64,000 nucleotides of DNA from Salinibacterium sp. SWN248 (GCF_015864575.1 NZ_JADYWW010000002.1:372001-436000); one strand, 5' to 3'; counted from the stretch's first letter, positions 1-9,089 are shown. The notes: a model not told the origin generated them from the sequence alone. Made by a program: numbers and translations.

Positions 1-307
1 TTGCCATCACGCCGCTGTCTTCGATCACCCGTTCGACAACTATTCCATCGGCACCCTCAGCTCCCGCAGGGCTTGCGTCCACGATGAGTACACCTGCACG
101 AACTGCATCCTTTCGGTGGTCGTCGGAGCGCAAGAGAGCGGCTAATTCATCTGAGGTCACCACAATCGCCGTTACAAACTGAGGGTGGGCGTGCACGGTG
201 AGATCGCGCGCCACAATAACGGAGTCGATGGGCGTAGTTGCCCTCCTATCAGCATTTTTGAGCGTTCCACCGAGCAGCCGCGTCAGGGAAAGAACGTCGA
301 ATGCCAT
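1..307 (-). CDS. N-terminal part of a possible PucR-like regulator (partial)
   Basis: An open frame runs from an ATG at 307-305 to the window edge on the minus strand, giving about 102 residues; the rest lies outside. The start reads MAFDVLSLTRLLGG, and a later stretch reads TTPIDSVIVARDL. This layout (a short leucine-rich helix, then a TPIDSV-type strand) resembles the N-terminal domain of PucR-type regulators, but the match is weak and made by eye. The gene is divergent from the alcohol dehydrogenase and permease genes, with a perfect 9-bp inverted repeat between them, which fits a local regulator. The helix-turn-helix that would settle the call is not in the window. It could equally be another regulatory or sensory protein. 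Confidence 0.4.
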   Translation of the reverse strand, partial: MAFDVLSLTRLLGGTLKNADRRATTPIDSVIVARDLTVHAHPQFVTAIVVTSDELAALLRSDDHRKDAVRAGVLIVDASPAGAEGADGIVVERVIEDSGVMA

Positions 308-326
308 TGTCTGAGTGTACATAATC

Positions 327-349
327 GTGGAAACTCAGGAAGTTTCCAC
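327..349. promoter_or_regulatory. Inverted repeat in the divergent regulator/dehydrogenase intergenic region
   Basis: GTGGAAACT at 327-335 and AGTTTCCAC at 341-349 are a perfect 9-bp inverted repeat with a 5-bp spacer. It sits 20 bp from the start of the minus-strand gene and 74 bp before the dehydrogenase start. The symmetry and position suggest a binding site for a dimeric regulator, perhaps the partial gene beside it; this is inference. Confidence 0.5.
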
Positions 350-422
350 ACTCTTTCACAGTGCCCAGCGAATTTCCGCGCCCTACCATCGGCGTAATCA
401 TCCACGCACTCAGGAGGCACCC

Positions 423-1523
423 ATGAAGGCCATCGTCTTCCGCTCCCCCGACCAGCCACTCGAATACACCGACGTAGAACTTGCCGCCCCCAAGGCTGGC
501 GAGGTGCGCGTAAAGATCGCTGCGGCGGGGGTCTGTCACTCAGACCTCCATATCAAGCGCGGCGAATGGGACGCGCCAGCGCCCCTCGTCATGGGCCACG
601 AAGGCTCCGGCGTTGTCGTCGAACTCGGCGAAGGCGTCACGTCACTCTCCGTCGGCGACCACGTAGTCCTTTCGTGGGTTCCGCCGTGTGGAGAGTGCCG
701 CTATTGCCGCTCTGGTCACGAAGCTCGTTGCCAAAAGGTTGCCACCGTCGTCGCCCCCAAAGGCGTTCTCTTCGACGGCACGTCTCGACTGAGCCGCGAG
801 GGTGATGAGAACATGCACCACTACCTCGGCGTCTCGTCATTCGCTGAAGAAGTTGTTGTTCCAGCATCCGGAGCGGTAAAAATCCGCGATGACGCCCCTC
901 TGGATATCGTTGCTCTCGTCGGCTGCGCTGTAGCGACAGGCGTGGGTGCCGTACTCAACACCGCGGCCGTTGAACCAGGCTCGACCGTGGTTGTCATCGG
1001 CTGTGGAGGCGTTGGCCTCAACGTCGTTCAGGGCGCAAAGCTCGCCGGCGCCGAACGCATCATCGCGATCGACGTGCGCGCCGAGAAGACCGCCCTCGCT
1101 ACCCAGTTCGGCGCCACCGACGCAATCGACGCGTCGCAGGTGGATGCCGTAGCCGCCCTCTACGAGCTGATTCCGGATGGTGTCGATTACGCCTTCGATG
1201 CCATCGGCCGCACCTCGACGACGGAACAGGCCATTAAGATGCTTGGTCTGGGTGGAGCCGCGGTCATCGTTGGCCTCCCCCCGACGGGTGCTCGTGCATC
1301 CTTCGAGCCTCTTGTTCTTGCCGAAGCCGACCAGCGCATCATCGGCTCGAACTACGGCAGCGTTCGCCCTTCTATCGATATCCCTGCGCTCGTCGACCGC
1401 TACATGGACGGCCAGCTCAAACTCGACCCGCTCGTATCTGGGCGACGTCCCCTCGCAGAGGCAGCGGAAGCGTTCGATGATCTCGAATTCCGCGGTGCCC
1501 TTCGCACCCTGCTCATTCCCTGA
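423..1523 (+). CDS. Zinc-dependent alcohol dehydrogenase (MDR family)
   Basis: A 366-residue medium-chain dehydrogenase that should interconvert an alcohol and an aldehyde with NAD. Catalytic zinc ligands are visible as Cys38 in GVCHSD and His59-Glu60 in GHEGSG. The structural zinc site is Cys89, Cys92, Cys95 and Cys103. The Rossmann motif VVVIGCGGVGLN follows at about residues 185-197. The ATG at 423 is chosen because AGGAGG lies just upstream at 412-417; an in-frame extension upstream has no ribosome binding site. An APC permease gene starts 40 bp downstream on the same strand, so the pair may import and oxidise an amine- or amino-acid-derived compound. The substrate is not known. Confidence 0.9.
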   Translation: MKAIVFRSPDQPLEYTDVELAAPKAGEVRVKIAAAGVCHSDLHIKRGEWDAPAPLVMGHEGSGVVVELGEGVTSLSVGDHVVLSWVPPCGECRYCRSGHEARCQKVATVVAPKGVLFDGTSRLSREGDENMHHYLGVSSFAEEVVVPASGAVKIRDDAPLDIVALVGCAVATGVGAVLNTAAVEPGSTVVVIGCGGVGLNVVQGAKLAGAERIIAIDVRAEKTALATQFGATDAIDASQVDAVAALYELIPDGVDYAFDAIGRTSTTEQAIKMLGLGGAAVIVGLPPTGARASFEPLVLAEADQRIIGSNYGSVRPSIDIPALVDRYMDGQLKLDPLVSGRRPLAEAAEAFDDLEFRGALRTLLIP

Positions 1524-1563
1524 CACTTCGCGTCACTACGCCCACTCTGAGGAGAGTTTGTTC

Positions 1564-3009
1564 ATGTCAGCACCAACCAGCACGCCACCAACCGCGAGCG
1601 CGACCCCCACCGATGTGGGATTGCGCCGCGGAGTAATGAGCGGCCCAGAACTCGCCGCTCAAGCCATTGCCAACATCGCCCCGAGCGCGGTCATCGCGTT
1701 CACCGCCGCCGCCATCTTCTTGGGCGCCGGCAACAGCACTGTTTATTCCTTCATCCTGGCCACGGTCGTTATCCTGAGCGTTGGTTACTGCGTAGCCGTC
1801 TTCGCGAAGCGTCATGCCTCGGCCGGCTCGCTCTACACCTATGTTTCCAAGGGTCTCGGCCCATTCGGAGCCTACGTGGCCGGCGTCACCCTGCTGATCG
1901 GATGCTGGGGAATCGCCGCCGGATCATTGGGAGGTTCCGTCTCGTACATGAGCCAGTTCCTCGTCGCGATCGGGGTTCCCGCTGGCGGTGTTCTCGCGCA
2001 GATCGGTCTCGCCATTTTGCTCGGTGGACTCGCGACGCTCTTCACGATTCGTGGCATCCGCCTCTCCGCTCGCATCTCGCTGGTGCTTGAACTCGTCTCG
2101 GTAGCCATCATTCTGGTTCTGCTCGTGATGGCTCTCGTCTGGGCTGGTGCAAACGCTTGGGACCCCTCGCAGTTCTCGCTCACTGGAGTGCCCATATCGG
2201 GCGTTGCGACCGGAATGGTTCTCGGTATCCTCGGTTTTGTCGGCTTTTCGTCGGCTGATGCACTCGGCCGTGAAGCTCGCAACCCCTACACCGCTATCCC
2301 CCGCGCCATTATGTGGAGTGCTGTCACCGTCGGCATCCTCTACGTCTTCGCCGCGTACACACAGGTTGTCATCTTGGGCGACGGTCTCGGCGCGAGCGCA
2401 AACCCACTCGAAGAGATCTCGACCACCATCGGCATGCCAGCGTGGTTCGCTCCGGTTCTGACCTTCGGCGTTGGCGCATCGTTCTTCGCCGTTGTTGTTG
2501 CTCCGCTCAACGTTGTGGGCCGCATCCTGTACGTCATGGGAAAAGAAGGCGTTGTTCCTGAGCGCTTCGGTCGCACCCACGAGCGCCACATGACCCCGCA
2601 CCGCGTGCTCTTGGTTGCCGGACCGCTCGCGATCGCCCTCGACGTCGTCATGCTCGCCTTTGGCGTTCACGCCATGGACATCGTGGTCTGGGTCGACACG
2701 TTCGGCACCTACGGCTATATGGTGGCGTACTCACTCGTTGCGATCGCCTGTGTCATCTACACGCAGCGCGAGAAGATCCCCAACGTGCTTGTGTGGATCG
2801 CCGCTACCGTCGCCGTCGCGAGCATGATTTGGGTGTTCATTGCGAACGTCTACCCCGTGCCGCCGTACCCGCTGAACCTGATTACCTACATCTTCCTTGC
2901 GGTGATGGTCGCGGCTGTCGTGTGGTACCGCAACCTTGCCAAGAAGCGCCCGGACGTTATTGCCGCTATCGGTAAGACCGAAACGGATCAGATGAACGGT
3001 GTCGGCTAA
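1564..3009 (+). CDS. APC family amino acid/amine permease
   Basis: A 481-residue membrane protein with about 12 hydrophobic segments. The N-terminal part, with GLRRGVMSGPELAAQAIANI leading into the first membrane helix, is typical of the APC superfamily of proton-coupled amino acid or amine importers. The ATG at 1564 follows a GAGGAGAG ribosome binding site. The gene lies 40 bp after the alcohol dehydrogenase and is probably cotranscribed with it. A strong hairpin follows the stop codon. The substrate cannot be named from sequence; the coupling to a dehydrogenase suggests an amine or amino alcohol. Confidence 0.85.
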   Translation: MSAPTSTPPTASATPTDVGLRRGVMSGPELAAQAIANIAPSAVIAFTAAAIFLGAGNSTVYSFILATVVILSVGYCVAVFAKRHASAGSLYTYVSKGLGPFGAYVAGVTLLIGCWGIAAGSLGGSVSYMSQFLVAIGVPAGGVLAQIGLAILLGGLATLFTIRGIRLSARISLVLELVSVAIILVLLVMALVWAGANAWDPSQFSLTGVPISGVATGMVLGILGFVGFSSADALGREARNPYTAIPRAIMWSAVTVGILYVFAAYTQVVILGDGLGASANPLEEISTTIGMPAWFAPVLTFGVGASFFAVVVAPLNVVGRILYVMGKEGVVPERFGRTHERHMTPHRVLLVAGPLAIALDVVMLAFGVHAMDIVVWVDTFGTYGYMVAYSLVAIACVIYTQREKIPNVLVWIAATVAVASMIWVFIANVYPVPPYPLNLITYIFLAVMVAAVVWYRNLAKKRPDVIAAIGKTETDQMNGVG

Positions 3010-3030
3010 GTCTCGCTAGTCGACGCACTA

Positions 3031-3075
3031 CGTCAGGCGGCTCTGCTCAAGCATTTCGAGCAGGGCCGTCTGACG
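3031..3075. terminator. Hairpin terminator between convergent genes
   Basis: A long inverted repeat with arms CGTCAGGCGGCTCTGCTC and GAGCAGGGCCGTCTGACG. The two mismatches become G-U pairs in RNA. It lies between the permease stop and the convergent hydrolase stop. No strong T-run follows, so it may act in both directions or need a factor. Confidence 0.65.
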
Positions 3076-3097
3076 ACGTTAAGCGCCACGGTGCGCG

Positions 3098-3925
3098 CTA
3101 TCGCTGCTTCTCTGCGAGCTCATGGCCCGCGTCAAGAACGGCGACCAAACGCTTTGCGAGACGTTTGCGCACGAGGTGATCGTTCGCCTCGACCCGGTGC
3201 ATGGTGACGTGCCTCATCTGTTCGATGATGCGCATGGTGCCTGGCGCAATGAATTGGTCGAGCGAGCCGTAGACAACGTCGATGGGGACGCGCACTGCGG
3301 CGATGTCGCTCACGGTGGTTTGTGTCTCGATACAGTTCTGAAGGCTCAGCACGAATGCCCGCCAATTGTGCTCAGAGACATCGAGAATGTCATCGAGCTG
3401 AAAAAGTCGACGAAGAGTGTCGACGGTGTTCATGGTGAACTCTTTGTTCGTCCTCAAGAATTCGTAGGCTCGCATATAGGCCCCGACTCGCGCCCGTATG
3501 AGCGGGTCGCCGATCTGGTTCGGCGGGACATAGATGGGCGGACTCACGAGCACCAGCCTGCTCACCTTGCTCGGGTGAGCTGCAGCGTAGCGGGCCGCGA
3601 GAAGACTTCCGAGAGAGTGCCCGACGAGAATGAAGGGGGCATCCAACTTGAGAGAGTGCACCGTCGACCTGATGGAATCGACGTGATCTTCGATCGTGTA
3701 GTTCGAGTCTGCCGGGCTTGGTGATTCCCCAAAGCCCAACAGATCGAACGAGATGCAACGGTAGTGATCAGACAGCTGCGGGATGACGTGCGCGAACGTC
3801 GCCGCTGATGAGGCGATTCCGTGAAGGAAGATGATCACGGGACCATCACCCTCATCCGCGGCGATGTTCAGGAGGGGTGCTCGTGACGGCAGTATTCTGC
3901 GTCGAAGTGCGCCCCATAAGTTCAT
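3098..3925 (-). CDS. Alpha/beta hydrolase
   Basis: A 275-residue soluble alpha/beta hydrolase. The oxyanion loop is FLHGIASS near residue 35 and the nucleophile elbow is VGHSLGS with Ser104. An Asp follows in VYGSLDQF, and a late His in EANDHLV completes a likely triad. There is no signal peptide or membrane anchor. Esterase, lipase-like or epoxide-type activities are all possible; the substrate is unknown. The gene stands alone, convergent with the permease. Confidence 0.85.
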   Translation of the reverse strand: MNLWGALRRRILPSRAPLLNIAADEGDGPVIIFLHGIASSAATFAHVIPQLSDHYRCISFDLLGFGESPSPADSNYTIEDHVDSIRSTVHSLKLDAPFILVGHSLGSLLAARYAAAHPSKVSRLVLVSPPIYVPPNQIGDPLIRARVGAYMRAYEFLRTNKEFTMNTVDTLRRLFQLDDILDVSEHNWRAFVLSLQNCIETQTTVSDIAAVRVPIDVVYGSLDQFIAPGTMRIIEQMRHVTMHRVEANDHLVRKRLAKRLVAVLDAGHELAEKQR

Positions 3926-3975
3926 GGCCCTAGTATCCCAGCCTTAGAAGGTCGGATGCGGGACCAGAGCACTTA

Positions 3976-4188
3976 TTAGCGAAGGTCTTCTTTGTATTCG
4001 TTCTTCGCCTTCGTAGCTTCGCTCTCAGCTTTCGCGCGTTCGAGGTCGGCCTCAGCCTTCGACACTTCGGCGTCAGCCTCGACCTGATCGGCGGCGTCGC
4101 TCACGCGTTCCTTGGTGTCATCGACGAATTCGCCAACCTTCTTGGCTGTAGCTTCGCCGGCATCCTTTGCGTTATCAATGAGACCCAT
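3976..4188 (-). CDS. Small charged helical protein (YtxH/LEA-like)
   Basis: A 70-residue hydrophilic protein starting MGLIDNAKDAGEATAKKVGE. It is almost entirely Ala, Glu, Lys and Asp and should form one long amphipathic helix. It resembles small stress proteins of the CsbD, YtxH or LEA-like type, but no family is certain. The ATG at 4188-4186 is chosen because AAGGAG lies 6 bases upstream; a longer in-frame start at 4284 has no support. No neighbour suggests a pathway. Confidence 0.7.
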   Translation of the reverse strand: MGLIDNAKDAGEATAKKVGEFVDDTKERVSDAADQVEADAEVSKAEADLERAKAESEATKAKNEYKEDLR

Positions 4189-4419
4189 GATTGCTCCTTG
4201 TGTTGGTAATCCGCGTCTTTCGCGCCCCTGTCGAGGCACAATTTCACAATACCTACGCGGTGAGAGCAGGTTCATATTTTCCATGGAACACCAAGAGTGC
4301 TCCCAGATAACGTCAAGGTCACGCTCCGGCCTCGCTCACTCTGCGCACGACAACAATCCGGGGGTGACGCCCGAATCGTGACAAACGTTGGGTAGTTTTT
4401 CGCCGTTGTTCAGCCCACC

Positions 4420-5367
4420 ATGGAAACCATGAGGCGCACACTATTCATCACCACAGCATTGGCACTTTCCGCTTTAACCCTGTCGGGATGTTCGGCAGGG
4501 ATGAGCGACACATCCACGAGTGAGTCCCAAGAGTTCCTTGTCGATCAGGTGGAGGCCGGCAGCTCCGGCGACTCGGCCGTTCTGGACCAAGGCGCACCCG
4601 CCGCCGACGGCGCACTAGTAAGCGGATCGGACATCAGCCGCGAGGTCATCACGACGGGCTACATGTCGGTGATCGTCGAAACACCGGAAGACGCCACCAC
4701 CGAGGCGATTCGCATCACCGAAGCCGTCGGTGGACACGTCGATGCCCGCAACGAATACGCCCCGTCGGAGGGAAACGGCGGGAGCTCGACGTTAACGCTG
4801 CGCATTCCGGCATCCGATCTCACTGCCACTCTCGACAAGTTCAAGGGATTAGGTGAACTGCAGGAGGTATCGACCAACGCGGTCGACGTCACGATGCAGT
4901 CGCGGGACCTCGAGGCTCGCATCACCGCACTTGAGGCATCCGTCGACCGTTTGCTGGCACTGCTCACCAAGGCAGAGGACACCGATACGCTCATCCAGTT
5001 GGAGACCGCGATCTCGAGCCGTCAGGGCGAGCTGGAGAGCCTGAAGTCACAAAAACGGTACCTCGATGATCAAGTAGCGATGTCCACGCTGACTCTCAGT
5101 TTGGTCTCTGAGGCCGAGGCGCCCAGTGTCGAACCAGGCAACTTCTTCGACGGACTCAGTGCAGGCTGGGCCGCTCTCGTCACCTTCTTCTCCGGGCTGC
5201 TGGTCCTCGCCGGTGTACTGCTCCCGTGGATCATCTTCCTCGCGATCGTCGCCGCAATCGTTGTGATGATCGTGCGATTTGCCCTACGAAACCGACGCGT
5301 CACCCCGGCGACAGTCTCGACTCCCCCGACCACCCCGGAGCCTGCCGCGGAGGTGAAGGCCGACTAG
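4420..5367 (+). CDS. DUF4349 domain lipoprotein
   Basis: A 315-residue membrane-anchored lipoprotein. A signal peptide ends in the lipobox LSGC with Cys24. Then come a low-complexity Ser/Asp-rich linker and the DUF4349 domain: a beta strand near REVITTGYMSVIV, then a long coiled coil near residues 160-210 rich in Leu, Glu and Arg. A C-terminal membrane segment lies at about 245-288, followed by a Pro/Thr-rich tail. The family's function is not established. An alternative ATG lies 9 bp downstream at 4429. Its stop codon overlaps that of the convergent oxidoreductase within CTAG. Confidence 0.85.
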   Translation: METMRRTLFITTALALSALTLSGCSAGMSDTSTSESQEFLVDQVEAGSSGDSAVLDQGAPAADGALVSGSDISREVITTGYMSVIVETPEDATTEAIRITEAVGGHVDARNEYAPSEGNGGSSTLTLRIPASDLTATLDKFKGLGELQEVSTNAVDVTMQSRDLEARITALEASVDRLLALLTKAEDTDTLIQLETAISSRQGELESLKSQKRYLDDQVAMSTLTLSLVSEAEAPSVEPGNFFDGLSAGWAALVTFFSGLLVLAGVLLPWIIFLAIVAAIVVMIVRFALRNRRVTPATVSTPPTTPEPAAEVKAD

Positions 5368-6404
5368 GCCTTCTCTGCCAGCAGTTCCCGCACCCGGGGA
5401 ATGACCTCGGTGGCGTACAACTCAATACTGCGCATCATGCGTTCGTGAGGCAGGGTTCCTGCGCTGTACTTCATGTCGAATCGCTGGATGCCGAGGGCAG
5501 AGATAGTGTTCGCTATCTTCTGCGCCACGGTCTCCGGCGATCCGGCGTACATGGAGCCGTGCTTCACTTCGCCGATGAACTCATCAACGCTCGATTCGGG
5601 CCAGCCGCGGTCGCGACCGATGCGGTCACGCATGGTCTTGTAGTGCGGCCACAGCTCCTCAACGACCTTGTCGTCGGAGTCGGTGATGTAGCCGGGCGAG
5701 TGAACGGCGATCGGCAGGTCGGGTTGCCCCAACTCGGCCAGCGCGTTCTGGAACAGCTGCGCGTAGGGAGCAAAGCGCTCGGGCTGGCCACCGATGATGG
5801 CCAGCACGAGCGGCATCCCGTAGCGGGCCGCGCGCACGACAGACTCGGGGCTTCCGCCGACGCCAATCCACGTCTTGAGAGAGCCGGATTCGGTGCGCGG
5901 GAAGACCTGTTGGTTCTTGAGGCCCGCCCGCAGCGTGCCCGACCAAGTGACGGGCTCTTCCTTGATGAGCTCAGAGAAGAGGTCGAGCTTCTCGGAGAAC
6001 AACGTTTCGTAGTCGGCGAGGTTGTAGCCGAAGAGCGGGAACGACTCCGTGAAGGAGCCGCGACCGAGGATGATCTCCGCGCGGCCGTTCGACAGGGCAT
6101 CCACGGTGGCAAAGCGTTCGTAGACGCGCACGGGGTCGTCAGAGCTCAAGACCGTAACGGCCGAGCCCAGCTGGATGTTGGTGGTCGCGGCGGCAAGAGC
6201 GCCGAGCACGGTTTCGGGAGCGGTAATCGCAAAATCGTCGCGGTGATGCTCGCCCACACCGAAGTAGTCGATGCCGAGCTTGTCGGCCAGCACTCCTTCA
6301 GCAACAACGTTGCGGATGACCTGCGCTTGGCTGAGCGGCGCACCATCTTCATCTACCGTGACGTCGCCAAATGTGCCGAGTCCAAACTGAACCTGCTGAT
6401 TCAC
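5364..6404 (-). CDS. LLM-class flavin-dependent oxidoreductase
   Basis: A 346-residue TIM-barrel protein of the luciferase-like monooxygenase class, which uses FMN or F420. Typical motifs are GVGEHHRDDFAITAPE near the start, then SAVTVLSSDDPVRVYERFAT, ILGRGSFTESFPLFGY and the late strand TWIGVGGSPESVVRAA. The GTG at 6404-6402 is preferred because AAAGGGAG sits just upstream; the upstream extension lacks family similarity. The reaction and substrate cannot be told. It is convergent with the DUF4349 gene and unrelated to it in function. Confidence 0.85.
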   Translation of the reverse strand: MNQQVQFGLGTFGDVTVDEDGAPLSQAQVIRNVVAEGVLADKLGIDYFGVGEHHRDDFAITAPETVLGALAAATTNIQLGSAVTVLSSDDPVRVYERFATVDALSNGRAEIILGRGSFTESFPLFGYNLADYETLFSEKLDLFSELIKEEPVTWSGTLRAGLKNQQVFPRTESGSLKTWIGVGGSPESVVRAARYGMPLVLAIIGGQPERFAPYAQLFQNALAELGQPDLPIAVHSPGYITDSDDKVVEELWPHYKTMRDRIGRDRGWPESSVDEFIGEVKHGSMYAGSPETVAQKIANTISALGIQRFDMKYSAGTLPHERMMRSIELYATEVIPRVRELLAEKA

Positions 6405-6537
6405 GAGCTCCCTTTCGCTGAGACGCCGATCGCGTCTGTAGGCAAAACCGTAGCCGGGCATCCGCTATTCCACGATTCTGAGGCAGGCACCCGCCAGATG
6501 GCGGTCGGGCGGATGCGGGGCGCGCGGCCGTGGTGCG

Positions 6538-7545
6538 TTAGACCGAGTCGCGCCGCACGAGAGAGGTCGGCAGGGTGTCCCTGATTGGCCCCGCCGCCGG
6601 AGCAGCAATGAGTTCGGCGAGCGCGGTTACCATTCGAGCGCCGAGTTCTTCCAGCGGCTGGCGTACCGTCGTGAGCCGAGGTTCAAGGGTTGTCGCAATC
6701 ACGGTGTCGTCGAAGGAGACGAGCGCGACGTCTTCGGGCACGCGACGCCCTCGCGCCTTGAGCGTTCCTACCGCCCCAGCCGCCATAAGATCGGACATCA
6801 CGAATACGCCGTCGAGATCAGGGTGCTGGTCGAGCAGAAGCCCCATGGCCTCCGCACCCCCAACCGTTTGGAAGTCTGACTCGGCGACAAGGGAACTATC
6901 GAGACCATGGGCGTCGAGGGCCTGCTGAAAACCTCGAAGACGGTCTTGAGAGACGCCCATTCCGTGAGGACCAGTGATGACGCCAATGCGGCGTCGACCC
7001 GCAGCGATCAGTGCCTCCGCAGCGAGCGTGCTGCCGCCGACGTTGTCGGAGTCAATATACGACAGCGGAGCATCGACCGATTCAGTGGGCCGTCCCAGAA
7101 ACACGACGGGAAGATCGGACTGCGCGAGCAAGCGAGGAAGCTCGGTGTTGTGCGCTTCGAGAATAACCATGGCGCCGTCGACGTGGCTGGCTTCGAGAAA
7201 GCGCAGAAACTTCTCGTCGCTCTCATCGTTGGCACGCAGCAGCATCACGAGTTGTTGGTCCGTTTTGGCGATCTCCCGAATGGCTCCGTGGAGCGCCATC
7301 GCGAAGAACGAGTTGGTCATGCCTTCGATGTTCGTTTCCGAGACGATGAGCGCGACCGAATCGTGGCGACCACGGGCTAACGAGCGTGCGGCAGGGTTGG
7401 GGCGAAAGCCTAGCTTTTCAGCTGCACGCTGCACCGCTGCACTGCGCTCGGGGTGAACCGTGAGCTTGCCGTTGATTGCGCGAGAAGCCGTTGTGCGCGA
7501 TACGCCGGCCTCACGCGCGACGTCGTCGAGGGTAACCATCTGCAC
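6538..7545 (-). CDS. LacI family repressor, CebR-like
   Basis: A 335-residue LacI/GalR regulator. The helix-turn-helix is MVTLDDVAREAGVSRTTASR, followed by the hinge helix NPAARSLARGR and a periplasmic-binding-protein-like sensor domain. A GTG at 7545 has AGGGG just upstream; the ATG at 7539 is the other option. It is divergent from a binding-protein, two-permease and beta-glucosidase operon, and a perfect palindrome lies between them. This is the layout of Streptomyces cebR-cebEFG-bglC, so control by cellobiose or a related glucoside is likely; that is inference from context. Confidence 0.85.
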   Translation of the reverse strand: MQMVTLDDVAREAGVSRTTASRAINGKLTVHPERSAAVQRAAEKLGFRPNPAARSLARGRHDSVALIVSETNIEGMTNSFFAMALHGAIREIAKTDQQLVMLLRANDESDEKFLRFLEASHVDGAMVILEAHNTELPRLLAQSDLPVVFLGRPTESVDAPLSYIDSDNVGGSTLAAEALIAAGRRRIGVITGPHGMGVSQDRLRGFQQALDAHGLDSSLVAESDFQTVGGAEAMGLLLDQHPDLDGVFVMSDLMAAGAVGTLKARGRRVPEDVALVSFDDTVIATTLEPRLTTVRQPLEELGARMVTALAELIAAPAAGPIRDTLPTSLVRRDSV

Positions 7546-7667
7546 ATCATCCCCTGCCTCGTCGTAATTCGTGGAACGCGCACCGCTCGTCGTTGCGAAT
7601 TTTAGGGAAGCGCAATCTTTTTGTTGTCTTTCCCGACATAAGCCTATACGGTGGCATTACTTCATCA

Positions 7668-7681
7668 AGGAAGCGCTTCCT
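7668..7681. promoter_or_regulatory. LacI/CebR-type operator palindrome
   Basis: AGGAAGCGCTTCCT is a perfect 14-bp palindrome with the central AGCGCT typical of LacI-family operators, and close to the CebR box known from streptomycetes. It lies 76 bp before the binding-protein start and 123 bp from the repressor start, so one site could control both. Confidence 0.75.
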
Positions 7682-7756
7682 CGGACAGTCCTCGAACGCA
7701 CTTCCCCGATGGATGCCCCCTCAAATCCCCAATCACACCTCAACGTGGAGGACGTA

Positions 7757-9025
7757 ATGTCAGCGAAAAGAATCGCCAGAACAGTGATCGCGGGAGGCGC
7801 AGCTCTTGCGCTTCTTGCCGGATGCTCGGGCGGAGGTGACACCGACGGAAAGATCACTCTCGACGTCTGGACCTTCGGTGGCATGGGCCTCGACGAAGCA
7901 TTTGCAACGTACCAAGAAGAAAACCCCAACATCATCCTCAAGGTCACCAACGCCGGCGGATCCGATGAACAAGCTCAGGCACTGACCACCGCCCTCGCTG
8001 GCGGCAAGGGGCCCGACGTAGCGGCAATCGAAGTCGGCTACATGTCGCAGTTCAAGGCTCAACCGCAAAACTTCGTTGATCTGCGCACTCTCGGTTCAGA
8101 CGACATTGAAAGCAGCTTTCTCGACTGGCGCTGGTCTCAAGGCGTCGCCGCTGACGGCTCGGTAGTCGGCATCCCCACCGACGTGGGCGGGCTGGCAATG
8201 GCCTACCGCACCGATCTCTTCGAAGCCGCCGGACTCCCCAGCGACCGCGACGAGGTAAGCGCCCTCTGGCCGACGTGGGACGACTTCATCGAGGTCGGCG
8301 CAGAGTACCGCGCAGCTACCGGCAAGGGAATGATCGACAACGTTAACAGCGCGATCTTCAACCCTGCGGTACGCCAGGGCAGCGAAATGTACTACGGCGA
8401 CGGCGACGACGACCTCATCTACGACAGCAACCCCGACGTGCGGGAGGCGTTTGGCTACGCTCTCGACGCCATCGATGCGGGCATCAGCTCACGCACTCCG
8501 TCGTGGAGTGAAGCGTGGAACGCCGGTATGAACAACGGTGACTTCGCCGTGCTTGCCGCACCAGCGTGGATGATGACGTACATCTCCCAGCAGGCGCCAG
8601 ACACCTCAGGAAAGTGGGATATCGCAGCGGTTCCCGAGAACGCCGGCAACTGGGGCGGCAGCCAGCTCGCTATCCCCGCTAAGTCAGACCACCCCGAAGA
8701 GGCATTCGCCTTTATCGAGTGGCTCATGTCGCCGGAGCGTCAGCTCGAGATTTTCCAGGCCCACGGCAACTTCCCGTCGACCCCGGAACTCTACGAAACG
8801 GAAGACATCCAGAACTTCACCAGTGAGTTCTTCAACGATGCCCCTGTCGGACCGATCTACGCCAACAGCGTGGCGTCCATCGAGCCGATCTTCGAAGGTC
8901 CGCAGCAGCGCATCATCGACACCGCAATCTTGAACTCGCTCTCACAAGTCGAGAACGGTGAAGAACCTGCGGCTGATGCCTGGTCCACTGCACTTAAGAA
9001 CGTCAAGACTGCCCTAGGCGGCTAG
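7757..9025 (+). CDS. Sugar ABC transporter substrate-binding lipoprotein, CebE-like
   Basis: A 422-residue extracellular solute-binding lipoprotein. The signal peptide ends in LLAGC with Cys23. The mature part opens with ITLDVWTFGG, and contains the family strand GPDVAAIEVGY and a late Trp-rich lobe. The ATG at 7757 follows GGAGG; upstream in-frame starts would bury the signal peptide. It is first in an operon with two permeases and a GH3 enzyme, so it probably binds a beta-glucoside such as cellobiose. A strong hairpin after its stop may raise its level relative to the permeases. Confidence 0.9.
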   Translation: MSAKRIARTVIAGGAALALLAGCSGGGDTDGKITLDVWTFGGMGLDEAFATYQEENPNIILKVTNAGGSDEQAQALTTALAGGKGPDVAAIEVGYMSQFKAQPQNFVDLRTLGSDDIESSFLDWRWSQGVAADGSVVGIPTDVGGLAMAYRTDLFEAAGLPSDRDEVSALWPTWDDFIEVGAEYRAATGKGMIDNVNSAIFNPAVRQGSEMYYGDGDDDLIYDSNPDVREAFGYALDAIDAGISSRTPSWSEAWNAGMNNGDFAVLAAPAWMMTYISQQAPDTSGKWDIAAVPENAGNWGGSQLAIPAKSDHPEEAFAFIEWLMSPERQLEIFQAHGNFPSTPELYETEDIQNFTSEFFNDAPVGPIYANSVASIEPIFEGPQQRIIDTAILNSLSQVENGEEPAADAWSTALKNVKTALGG

Positions 9026-9032
9026 TGCTCCC

Positions 9033-9062
9033 GGGGCGGGCTCACTCGCGTGGGTCCGCCCC
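9033..9062 (+). other. Intercistronic hairpin after the binding-protein gene
   Basis: GGGGCGGGCTCAC, loop TCGC, GTGGGTCCGCCCC: a 13-bp stem counting two G-U pairs. No T-run follows, so it is more likely a stem that blocks 3' exonucleases or partly terminates. That would explain extra binding protein over permease, as is common in such operons. Confidence 0.6.
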
Positions 9063-9089
9063 TTCCCATCCCCTGTCAAGGAGTTCGCC

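Noticed and set aside
1177-1563. In-frame extension of the APC permease into the dehydrogenase gene
   Set aside because: The stretch is antisense-like Arg/Ser-rich; the ATG at 1564 has a ribosome binding site and fits the family.
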